Below, in pieces: positions 16,509-23,608 of a DNA stretch of 64,000 bases. A model generated the notes under the pieces. That model ran no database searches. It was not told where the DNA came from and saw nothing but the letters and a program-made list of their open reading frames with translations. This DNA comes from an uncultured Alistipes sp. (GTDB lineage: Bacteria > Bacteroidota > Bacteroidia > Bacteroidales > Rikenellaceae). Location: contig CAJGEC010000006.1 of the NCBI GenBank assembly GCA_904502285.1, positions 26,139-90,138 of the forward strand, in the 5' to 3' direction. The position numbers and the translations under genes are program-made. Each line of letters starts with the position of its first letter. Position 1 is the first letter of the stretch.

Positions 16509-17471
16509 CTACCACCTCCTCTGTAATATAGCGCAGAGGGGGCAGTGTTTGCCGAAGTGATGGCTACAATACTCGGTTGATAGTTGTAGGAGGGCTTGGC
16601 TGTGAAAGGCACTCTTGCCTCGGCTATTTGAGGGCATATACCATCGCCTGATGTAGGTGTTATCCTCCGAGGGTATATCCTCAAGGAGTGCTAAGGCCTG
16701 CTCGTAGAGGGTGTAGCTCTCGGTGAAGTTGCCGTAGTAGTACATGAGTGGCACAACGACATTGATGCCAAGGATGTCGCTCTTGAATGAGCCTATGCGG
16801 TAGGATATCCTGTGGTGTGAGGCCGAGGGTGAAAAGTTTTCCACCCAATACTCCGATGCCTGAGCTGAGAATAGGTGGTGTACATCCTTGCGCTTCTTGC
16901 ACGTGAGCAACCGCTCCATCGTTAGATTATTGCGGTGTAGGCAACTTGCTATCTGTGCTAAGCGTAGTGTGGGGTGGTTGTTAATGTACATTCCAGAGAG
17001 TTGCCACTCTGATGCATCCATCGCTCTGATTTGGTACTTATGAACAAGGTGGTCGAACTCCTCTTTGAGGCGACGCACATAGTAGTCGTCATCGTAGAGA
17101 TGTAACAATCCAGACCCACCCAGCAGTAGAGCCTCAATGTTTATAAGCGCACTATTCTCTCTGAGTATAATGTTGTAAGGTACTCGTTTGGCCAACTCCA
17201 TCGCTGCGTCGCGGTTGTGGGAGCCACAGACCACACGCAGAAGGAGAACATACATCGCCTGTTGCCAATCGTTGTTGGCCTCACGGAAGTATGTCTCTAT
17301 ATCCTTCGACTTACGTTCGAGGCGTTCGTTGATAAGCCTATGGCATAGTGCTTCAAGGTGCTCGTTGCTGAGTGTCGCTACAACCTCGCTACAGCGAGTG
17401 TAGGTGCCAGCATCGCCGCGATCGCACGCCTCGGCAAGAGTAACAGCGTCAAACGACATACCTCCGACCAT
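16509..17471 (-). CDS. DUF2851-family protein lacking the N-terminal domain
   Basis: The 320-residue protein matches the C-terminal two thirds of DUF2851, a Bacteroidetes family of unknown function. Visible family features are INERLERKSKDIE, NNDWQQAMYVLLLRVV, INIEALLLGGSGLL, LKEEFDHLVHKYQI, LRLAQIASCLH and the C-terminal YC-x(7)-C-x2-C motif (YCSHHFGKHCPLC), perhaps a metal site. Family members I recall are about 420-435 residues and begin with a domain containing a conserved DPG...DAGPDFFNA motif; that part is missing here. ATG at 17471 overlaps the stop of the upstream gene by one base (TAATG), so the short form is encoded as such. It is the last gene of a five-gene minus-strand run. Confidence 0.78.
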   Translation of the reverse strand: MVGGMSFDAVTLAEACDRGDAGTYTRCSEVVATLSNEHLEALCHRLINERLERKSKDIETYFREANNDWQQAMYVLLLRVVCGSHNRDAAMELAKRVPYNIILRENSALINIEALLLGGSGLLHLYDDDYYVRRLKEEFDHLVHKYQIRAMDASEWQLSGMYINNHPTLRLAQIASCLHRNNLTMERLLTCKKRKDVHHLFSAQASEYWVENFSPSASHHRISYRIGSFKSDILGINVVVPLMYYYGNFTESYTLYEQALALLEDIPSEDNTYIRRWYMPSNSRGKSAFHSQALLQLSTEYCSHHFGKHCPLCAILQRRW

Positions 17472-17791
17472 TAGAGGAGGTTTAGCTCCAAGAGGGCCTC
17501 CTCCGACATCATCGACTTATCCCACTGGGGGTCGAAGGTAAGGGTGATATTCACCTTCTCCACGCCCTGCACCTTGCTCACCTCGCGGTGGATATCGTTA
17601 AGGAGCATATCCGCCATAGGGCAGTTCGGAGCGGTGAGGGTCATAATGATATCTGCCGTACCCGATGGGTCGAAGTTAATCTCGTAGATGAGTCCGAGGT
17701 CGTAGATGTTTACGGGAATCTCTGGATCGTAAATGTTCTTTAGCGTTAGAACGATATTCTTCTCGATTGATAGTATCTCTTCAGGTGTCAT
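17471..17791 (-). CDS. SufT-like (DUF59/MIP18) iron-sulfur assembly protein
   Basis: The 106-residue single-domain protein has the DUF59 signature IYDPEIPVNIYDLGLIYEI and TLTAPNCPMADML, with the conserved Cys57. Family members help load Fe-S clusters onto client proteins (SufT, MIP18) or assist ring-hydroxylase maturation (PaaD). The sufE gene, 15 nt upstream, supports the Fe-S role. Its stop overlaps the DUF2851 start. The call is firm for the family and inferred for the role. Confidence 0.9.
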   Translation of the reverse strand: MTPEEILSIEKNIVLTLKNIYDPEIPVNIYDLGLIYEINFDPSGTADIIMTLTAPNCPMADMLLNDIHREVSKVQGVEKVNITLTFDPQWDKSMMSEEALLELNLL

Positions 17792-17806
17792 ACCTCTGCT
17801 ATTTAA

Positions 17807-18232
17807 CTATTTGTTACTCTGTTGTGTATAGACCAAAGCGTCGAGCTTCATCTGTGCCACCATAGCGCGTAGGCCGTTGCTACGCGTAGGCGATAGATTC
17901 TCGCCAAGGCCAATCTCGTCGATGAAGTAGAGGTCGATATTTGCCAACTCCTCGGCAGGACGGCCACTCATAACCCTAATCAAGAGGGCTATGATGCCCT
18001 TGGTGATGATGGCATCGCTATCGGCGGTGTAGTAGACCTTGTTGTCGCGCAACTCCGAGGCCACCCATACACTCGACTGGCAACCCTCAATCTTGTACTT
18101 GTCGGTACGCTTCTGTGGGTCGATGGCTGGAAGATCTTCGCTCAGACTGATGATGTACTCATACTTGTCGAGCCACTCATCGTAGAGCGAAAACTCCTCG
18201 ATAATCTCATTTTGAATCTTGTCGTTTCTCAT
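17807..18232 (-). CDS. sufE: Cysteine desulfurase sulfur acceptor SufE
   Basis: It accepts persulfide sulfur from SufS and passes it to the SufBCD scaffold for Fe-S cluster assembly in the cytosol. The product has 141 residues, the usual length. The acceptor Cys51 lies in KIEGCQSSVWV, and DKYKIEGC aligns at the E. coli position. The DUF59 gene follows after 15 nt. The suf core operon (sufBCDS) is not in the window. Confidence 0.95.
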   Translation of the reverse strand: MRNDKIQNEIIEEFSLYDEWLDKYEYIISLSEDLPAIDPQKRTDKYKIEGCQSSVWVASELRDNKVYYTADSDAIITKGIIALLIRVMSGRPAEELANIDLYFIDEIGLGENLSPTRSNGLRAMVAQMKLDALVYTQQSNK

Positions 18233-18263
18233 ATTTTGTCTTTTGTTTTTAGTCCATAATTCT

Positions 18264-19883
18264 CTATCGCTTACCAGCCGTAACCTCGCTCAATCCGCGC
18301 GATACGGTTGCCCAGGGGCGCTCGATGTTTAGTATCTCGGCAATGGTAGGTGCTACCGCCACCATACTTACCTCCGTGTCGTACTCTCCCTTTGTGCCGA
18401 TGCCATAGAAGATGAGGGGAACTTCGCGGTCGTAGTTATATCCCGATGTGTGGGCCGAGCGCTTATCGCTCTCTTCGATTATCCAGCCAGGCATAAAATC
18501 TATGATGATGTCGCCTGAGCGTGTGGCATAGAAGGATTGTTGCATAAGGCGGCTACGACCCTCCGAGAATGAGGTGTTGCGTAGCGATGACGAGGAGATT
18601 GCCGTTGCCACGCCACGTAGTTGTAGCATAAATGTTGCCACCTCCTCACGTAGGGTGTCGAGCGAAATGCGCTTCTTGAGGATTAGTTCGTGGTTGAGGT
18701 AGAGGGCATTGTTCGCAAAGCCAAGGATGTAGTTGTCCGAGCCGTAGCGCGCACCGAGGAAGGCATTTACGATAACCTCCATCTGTCGGGTATTGAATCG
18801 CTCACGCTCCCTGCCACCAATGGGGTTGTAGGAGGGTGATGTGCCGTGGTCCGAGGTGAGGATTACCACGATTTTCTGTGGATCATCGACCTGTGCGTAG
18901 AGGTATGTCAGGAATTCGGCCAAAGCACTGTCTAAGCGGTAGAGCATATCCTCCCACTCCATCGACTCAGTGCCGTAGGTTGAGGCTATGTAGCGTGGGG
19001 TGTCGAGTACGATGTTTAGGATGTCGGGGTTTGCGTCGGTGCCGAGACGCTCCTGAGCTATTAGCGACGAGGCGAACTCCAGAAGCATTGTATTGCCTGC
19101 AGGGGTGTAGCGCATATGTCCTATCTTCGATGTGCCGAGTTTTAGGTCGATGTCGCTAATTAGCTTGGTACTCTTATTCTTGATATCCTCCATTACGGCA
19201 ACCTCGCTATTGTGGTAGCGGCTGGCGTCGTAGAGGGGTGTCCAGCGCTTCAAAACATACATATCGTTGCTCAGCGTGGTGTTGTACTGCGCCACCCATT
19301 CGGGTAACGTGTTGAGGTATGCCGACGAGGTAGTCCAATTTGTCTTGTTGGTCTCGGCCCAGAATCCTACGCCATAGTGGCCCGTGGGTATGATTGCCGA
19401 AATGGGGTCTATTGCAACGGTGAAACACTTGCTCTGGGCATTGCTACTAAGGAGCATATCCGAGATTGTTGGGGTTGCCAAGCGGTGAGGTGAGCAACTT
19501 ATTGCTCCGGTGCTGAAGGGCACGGGGTGCGACTTGATGTCAGCGATGATGTTCACACGTGACGAATCGACATAGTTCCACCAGTACTCGCCCACAACGC
19601 CGTGTACCGAGGGTTGTGTTCCCGTGGCTATGGTTGCAAGGCCTGCGGGGGTCGATGTGTGGATGAAGTCGTAGTGGGCATTGGTATAGCGTGTGCCACC
19701 CACCATAAGGCGCTTGAAGCCCCCTTCAGAGAAGTTGTCCTCGTAGCGGTCGAGGTCGCTATTGCGTAGTGAGCCTACCACTATATTGATGATGAGTTGA
19801 GGCTCTGTGGCGTATGCCGAACCCAAGGATAAGAGTATTGTAAGGAGGGTGGTTGCCACCCATTGTGTCAGTCGTTGTGTCAT
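18264..19883 (-). CDS. PafA-like alkaline-phosphatase-fold protein with degenerate active site
   Basis: The 539-residue protein has a signal peptide (cleaved near AYA) and the fold of PafA-type alkaline phosphatases: FSEGGFKRLMVGGTRYTNAHY, the nucleophile region TSTPAGLATIATG with Thr78, GTQPSVHGVVGEYWW, LTSDHGTSP and a C-terminal His in KRSAHTSGYNYD. Compared with the characterised enzyme, the first zinc Asp (VDQMR) is Gly37. The KDR pair that binds phosphate is Asp159 and Ile161, the Asn in GND is Glu99, and the DYIGH zinc ligands read RYIAS. The nucleophile Thr, the SDHG Asp/His and the C-terminal His remain. A normal two-zinc site seems impossible, so it may be a pseudoenzyme or bind another ligand. 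It lies between the GSCFA gene and sufE. Confidence 0.85.
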   Translation of the reverse strand: MTQRLTQWVATTLLTILLSLGSAYATEPQLIINIVVGSLRNSDLDRYEDNFSEGGFKRLMVGGTRYTNAHYDFIHTSTPAGLATIATGTQPSVHGVVGEYWWNYVDSSRVNIIADIKSHPVPFSTGAISCSPHRLATPTISDMLLSSNAQSKCFTVAIDPISAIIPTGHYGVGFWAETNKTNWTTSSAYLNTLPEWVAQYNTTLSNDMYVLKRWTPLYDASRYHNSEVAVMEDIKNKSTKLISDIDLKLGTSKIGHMRYTPAGNTMLLEFASSLIAQERLGTDANPDILNIVLDTPRYIASTYGTESMEWEDMLYRLDSALAEFLTYLYAQVDDPQKIVVILTSDHGTSPSYNPIGGRERERFNTRQMEVIVNAFLGARYGSDNYILGFANNALYLNHELILKKRISLDTLREEVATFMLQLRGVATAISSSSLRNTSFSEGRSRLMQQSFYATRSGDIIIDFMPGWIIEESDKRSAHTSGYNYDREVPLIFYGIGTKGEYDTEVSMVAVAPTIAEILNIERPWATVSRGLSEVTAGKR

Positions 19884-19916
19884 AGGTAAAAGCCTTTAGG
19901 CTTTAATCAGTTTGAA

Positions 19917-20897
19917 TTATCGTGCAAATGTATAGAAATTTTTTAATATTTCCTCGATTCGCTCCCTCTCTATCGTAAAATCGACTTGCGGAATCTGTGC
20001 CATAGCCTCTAATTGACGCAAACAATGCGCTCTGTAGCCCTCACTGTGTGGGTTTGTGGGGCGGTGGTTGATGGCCTGCATTATGGCCTTGACCTTGGCC
20101 ATAGTCTGCTGTGCGCTCTTCGAGAGAGCCACCTCGCAGAACTGCTCCATTATATACTCCACGGCTTGCGACGAAGGGTGTACCATATCCTCGGCATAGA
20201 AGCGGTAGTCGCGCAAGTCGTCGATGAGTATCTCGAACGAAGGGAAGTAGATTGTGCGCGTAGGGTAGCGACGGCAAATCTCGGCTATGGCAACGCGGAG
20301 GATGGCCTTGCTTAAGGAGTTATCTTCGAGACCCTCGCCAATATGGCGTACTGGGCTGAGGGTGAAGAGGATACGCTTAGGCGATAGAGCCACTATCTCC
20401 TCCAAATGTGCAACACACTCCTCGACACTTAGCAACTCTCGCCTAAAGAGCGAGGCTGGCTGTTTGTGGCAGTTGGCCACCACCTCATTTGTCGCTGATA
20501 GGCGATAGACCCAGGCCGTGCCGAGCGTTATGATGGTGATGTCGGCCGAGGCTAATGCCTCCGAGCCAAGGGCTAATGCCTTGGTTATAGATTCGGTAGC
20601 CTCCGTGGGTGTAGCACCCCCAATTGAGGAGTGGAATCGGAAGTCCACGAAGCGCTGGTCTACCTCCACAAGTTCCTCAGGTTTAGGCCTGTAGCCATTG
20701 ACCATAAGGCGCATAGCGAGGGCTATAGATGCGGGGTTGAAGAGGATACCTGTGGGTGAAGAGGTTACTGAGAATTTGCGCTCGCTGAGTCGCTGTGCGA
20801 TGTTGGTTGCAAAGCACGAGCCAAGACATAGTATCCTATCGCTATACTCCAGCGGCTCTTGCCACGGTTTGATATCTATCTCGGTACGGAATTTCAT
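19917..20897 (-). CDS. GSCFA-domain protein
   Basis: The 326-residue cytosolic protein carries the name-giving motif GSCFA at residues 26-30 (RILCLGSCFATNIAQRL) and the downstream SPTGILFNP. GSCFA proteins belong to the SGNH-hydrolase-like fold, and the Ser in GSC would be the nucleophile. FTLSPVRHI and the C-terminal MVHPSSQAVEYI supply the other conserved segments; in the latter, DMVHPS resembles the DxxH catalytic pair. The substrate is unknown. I chose ATG at 20897 (MKFRTEIDIKPW); an upstream start at 20948 would add 17 residues and pass through the promoter region. It is the first gene of the minus-strand cluster. Confidence 0.9.
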   Translation of the reverse strand: MKFRTEIDIKPWQEPLEYSDRILCLGSCFATNIAQRLSERKFSVTSSPTGILFNPASIALAMRLMVNGYRPKPEELVEVDQRFVDFRFHSSIGGATPTEATESITKALALGSEALASADITIITLGTAWVYRLSATNEVVANCHKQPASLFRRELLSVEECVAHLEEIVALSPKRILFTLSPVRHIGEGLEDNSLSKAILRVAIAEICRRYPTRTIYFPSFEILIDDLRDYRFYAEDMVHPSSQAVEYIMEQFCEVALSKSAQQTMAKVKAIMQAINHRPTNPHSEGYRAHCLRQLEAMAQIPQVDFTIERERIEEILKNFYTFAR

Positions 20898-20920
20898 AAG
20901 AGTAATTGCCAATAACTCTG

Positions 20921-20928
20921 CGAAGATA
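20921..20928 (-). promoter_or_regulatory. Possible -7 element for the GSCFA operon
   Basis: Read on the minus strand, the sequence TATCTTCG is a TTCG variant of TAnnTTTG and lies 23 nt before the GSCFA start codon. The -33 element is not clear. Confidence 0.45.
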
Positions 20929-20959
20929 ATATTTTTTCTTCGTATCACCGAATTTTTAT

Positions 20960-20967
20960 TAACTTTG
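20960..20967 (+). promoter_or_regulatory. Putative -7 promoter element for luxS
   Basis: TAACTTTG matches TAnnTTTG and lies 44 nt before the luxS start. Together with the minus-strand box at 20921, it makes the 114-bp gap a divergent promoter region. Confidence 0.65.
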
Positions 20968-21011
20968 CATACTTAACCAAGAGTTAATAGAAAATTTAAA
21001 TATAAAAGACT

Positions 21012-21524
21012 ATGGAAAAGAGTATTGTATCATCTTTCGACGTAGACCACCGCACCCTTGATGCTGGTCTATATCTTCGCTCGGTATATACCATCAACGA
21101 TGAGTTGGCTGTGCGCTCGTGGGATTTGCGTTTCCGCGCCCCTATGGCTCACGCGCCCCTCGGCTCTGGCGAGGTTCATACCATCGAGCACCTTATGGCC
21201 TACTACCTCCGCTTAGACCCAAAGATTGGCAAGAGCATCGTGTCGTTCTGCCCTATGGGATGCAAGACAGGTTTCTACCTATCGACTATGCAAGATGTTG
21301 AGGCAGAGGATGTTCGTCAGGCCTTGGCTAAGGTATATAAGGACGTATTCCCACTCAAGTCGGCAAGCGATATCGTGGGCTTGAACGAGATTCAGTGTGG
21401 TAATCCTGGCCTCTATGCTATCGACAGCACCAATGCTGCTATGGCCGAGTATATGCGCACACTCTTCAATGCCGAGGAGGCTGAGAAGGCTGGTATTGGT
21501 TGTGTTTACGAAAAGTGGTGGTAG
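21012..21524 (+). CDS. luxS: S-ribosylhomocysteine lyase
   Basis: It cleaves S-ribosylhomocysteine to homocysteine and DPD, the AI-2 precursor, in the activated methyl cycle. The 170-residue product has the metal-binding HTIEH (His56 and His60), Cys129 in EIQCGNPGLY and the catalytic Cys84 in CPMGCKTGFY. The nucleosidase that would supply its substrate is encoded 3 nt downstream, so the two-step conversion of S-adenosylhomocysteine is encoded as one unit. Confidence 0.97.
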   Translation: MEKSIVSSFDVDHRTLDAGLYLRSVYTINDELAVRSWDLRFRAPMAHAPLGSGEVHTIEHLMAYYLRLDPKIGKSIVSFCPMGCKTGFYLSTMQDVEAEDVRQALAKVYKDVFPLKSASDIVGLNEIQCGNPGLYAIDSTNAAMAEYMRTLFNAEEAEKAGIGCVYEKWW

Positions 21525-21527
21525 AGT

Positions 21528-22118
21528 ATGAGAATCCTTATCTGTGCCCCTACCTCGCGTGAGTTCCGCGCTATGCAGTACGCCTTGGACCATGCCTCGT
21601 CGCTTAAGCACACCTACGACCTTCGAGAAGTTGGTATCGGCAAGGCCCTCTCGTCGGCTGGCGTGTCACGTGCCTTGACCCTCGCAACCGAGCCATACGA
21701 TATGTTGGCCGTTGTGGGTTTCGCGGCTTCGGCTCTTGGTCGTAAGCAGGGCGATATCGTTATGCCTTCGTGTGCTATCCACCACGACGCCATCATCCCC
21801 GAAGGCTTCTGCCCAGAGATTACCGACCCTCGCTCGTTGCGTGGCGGTGACAAGGAGACAGTATTTACGGGTGATTCCTTCGTTAATGCCGACATTATCA
21901 GGGAGATAAAGCGACGCTTTGGTGTCGAGTGTGGTCTCTTCGATATGGAGATTGCGGCTATCTGTCAGGTGGCAGAGTTGTACAACAACATCCCCGTTGT
22001 GGCTGTTAAATATGTATCAGACGTTCCTGAGGAGGGCCATTCGGAGCACTCTTACGACGAGTTCGCCGATGCTCACTCCGACTTTACTCCGTTGCTTGAG
22101 CGCTTAGAGATGTTGTAG
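21528..22118 (+). CDS. MTA/SAH nucleosidase-like phosphorylase-superfamily protein
   Basis: The 196-residue protein belongs to the PNP/UDP phosphorylase superfamily. Visible are the N-terminal ILICAPTSREFRAM, VVGFAASALGRKQGDIVMPS, TGDSFV and the substrate-ribose motif DMEIAAICQVAELYNNIP with the conserved Met-Glu, then VKYVSD. It is shorter than E. coli MtnN (232 residues). The coupling to luxS (3-nt gap) argues that it hydrolyses S-adenosylhomocysteine to S-ribosylhomocysteine. The exact substrate range (MTA as well) is inferred. Confidence 0.85.
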   Translation: MRILICAPTSREFRAMQYALDHASSLKHTYDLREVGIGKALSSAGVSRALTLATEPYDMLAVVGFAASALGRKQGDIVMPSCAIHHDAIIPEGFCPEITDPRSLRGGDKETVFTGDSFVNADIIREIKRRFGVECGLFDMEIAAICQVAELYNNIPVVAVKYVSDVPEEGHSEHSYDEFADAHSDFTPLLERLEML

Positions 22119-22172
22119 AGTTATGTGTTGAGGGGGCAATAATTCAGCCTTGCCCCTTCACTCTTATAAAAG

Positions 22173-22204
22173 AAATGTCCCAACCCGTGAGGGTTGGGAC
22201 ATTT
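22173..22204. terminator. Bidirectional terminator between luxS unit and TPR gene
   Basis: A perfect 14-bp stem (AAATGTCCCAACCC, 22173-22186, and its complement at 22191-22204) encloses a GTGA tetraloop. The plus strand continues TCTGTT and the minus strand TCTTTTATAAG, so both convergent transcripts can stop here. Confidence 0.92.
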
Positions 22205-22224
22205 TCTGTTATATGCCTTTCCGA

Positions 22225-23583
22225 TTAGCGGTTCTGCATATGGAGCTCGTGGTACTTGTTGTACTTCTCCATAATGCCGTCCATCTCGCGGAGACGGAAG
22301 CAGAGGTTGTTCAAGAGCTCGATGGTCAAAGCATCGGTAGGCTTGATCTCGTATGCCTTCTCCAACCAAGGAATAGCCTCAGCGAAGATAAGGTTGATCT
22401 TTGCGTTCTCAGCCTCATACTCCTCGTATGTCAAGCCAGCGTTGCTGTTCAACTCGCCGATAGCGTTGTTAGCCTTCTCGATGATGAAGTAGCCAGTGTA
22501 GAAGTTGCTATCGAACTCTGCAGGACGAAGCTCTGCGCACTTCTTGAACGACTTGATACACTCGTCGTAGTTCTTCAAAGCGTTGTAAACACGGCCACGG
22601 CCAAACCACAAGTCGTAGTTGGTTGGGTCGTCATTGAGTGATGACTCAATCATAGAGGTAAGCTCTGCTGGATCACCTACACCCTGCTCAGCAGTGTAGA
22701 ACTGCATAAGACCGTCGAGGATAGTAGCATTCTTAGGGAAGAGCTGGATACCTGTAACCAAAGCCTCCTTAGCCTTTGCCAAGTAGACCTCAGCATTGCG
22801 CTCCTTCTGGCCGTAGTAGCTGTGGAACAAGAAGTAGTAGATGTTACCATTCTCGTCGGTGTAGCCACTCTCCAAAGCCTCAAGGAAGATATTCTGAGCC
22901 TTCTCCAAAGCAGCGAATGCCTCCTCACCGCTAAGTGATGAACCATACATAGTCATAAGCATACCTGCGTTGAAGAGGTTGTTGCCATCGGCCTTAGTTG
23001 ATGGAACAACGCTCTGTGCGCGGTAAGCAAGCTCGAAGCACTCAGCAGCCTCAGCCAAACGACCCATATCGTTCAAGGCGTCACCCTGCTGTGAGAGTGC
23101 GTTAGCCAAGTTCATAGCGATAGATGCGATCTTTGACTCCTGCTTAGGATCCATCTCGTAAGCCTTAGCCATTGACTCGATAGCGGTCTGAGGAAGATTC
23201 TCCTTGATAGCCTTCTTCTGATTCCAGCCCTGGATGAGACCTGCAGCATCAACATAGATATCTACATACTCGTAGTCGCATACATATACTGGGGTGCCAC
23301 GGAACTCACCCTCGTACATATTAGATGGCTGACCTACGTTCATCTGAAGCACCTGAACAGGTACACCACGACCAACCTCCTTAGTAGGGAGAATGTAGGC
23401 ATTGGTATATGCGTTAGCACGTGCAACCCAAGTTGCAGCCTTAATGCCCTTCTTTGCATCCAATACTGCGGCATCAGCCTTCTCAAGTTTTGCAAGCTCA
23501 GATGCAGTGTTTACCTTCTGAGCGTTTGCTGCTGGCAATGCGAACATCAACATCGCTGCAGCCAAGAATAAAAACTTCTTCAT
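22225..23583 (-). CDS. Exported tetratricopeptide-repeat protein
   Basis: The 452-residue protein has a signal peptide (cleaved after ANA). It is helical throughout, with TPR units best seen at about 150-200 (ALNDMGRLAEAAECFELAYRA), 255-295 and 320-360 (DLWFGRGRVYNALKNYDECIKSFKKCAELRPAEFD), plus a final unit near 420. TPRs mediate protein-protein contacts; a periplasmic location is expected. It lies 25 nt after gyrA on the same strand, an arrangement I recall from other Bacteroidales. Its partner is unknown. Confidence 0.9.
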   Translation of the reverse strand: MKKFLFLAAAMLMFALPAANAQKVNTASELAKLEKADAAVLDAKKGIKAATWVARANAYTNAYILPTKEVGRGVPVQVLQMNVGQPSNMYEGEFRGTPVYVCDYEYVDIYVDAAGLIQGWNQKKAIKENLPQTAIESMAKAYEMDPKQESKIASIAMNLANALSQQGDALNDMGRLAEAAECFELAYRAQSVVPSTKADGNNLFNAGMLMTMYGSSLSGEEAFAALEKAQNIFLEALESGYTDENGNIYYFLFHSYYGQKERNAEVYLAKAKEALVTGIQLFPKNATILDGLMQFYTAEQGVGDPAELTSMIESSLNDDPTNYDLWFGRGRVYNALKNYDECIKSFKKCAELRPAEFDSNFYTGYFIIEKANNAIGELNSNAGLTYEEYEAENAKINLIFAEAIPWLEKAYEIKPTDALTIELLNNLCFRLREMDGIMEKYNKYHELHMQNR

Positions 23584-23608
23584 AGTTGTTGTATTGTGTT
23601 GTTAATTG

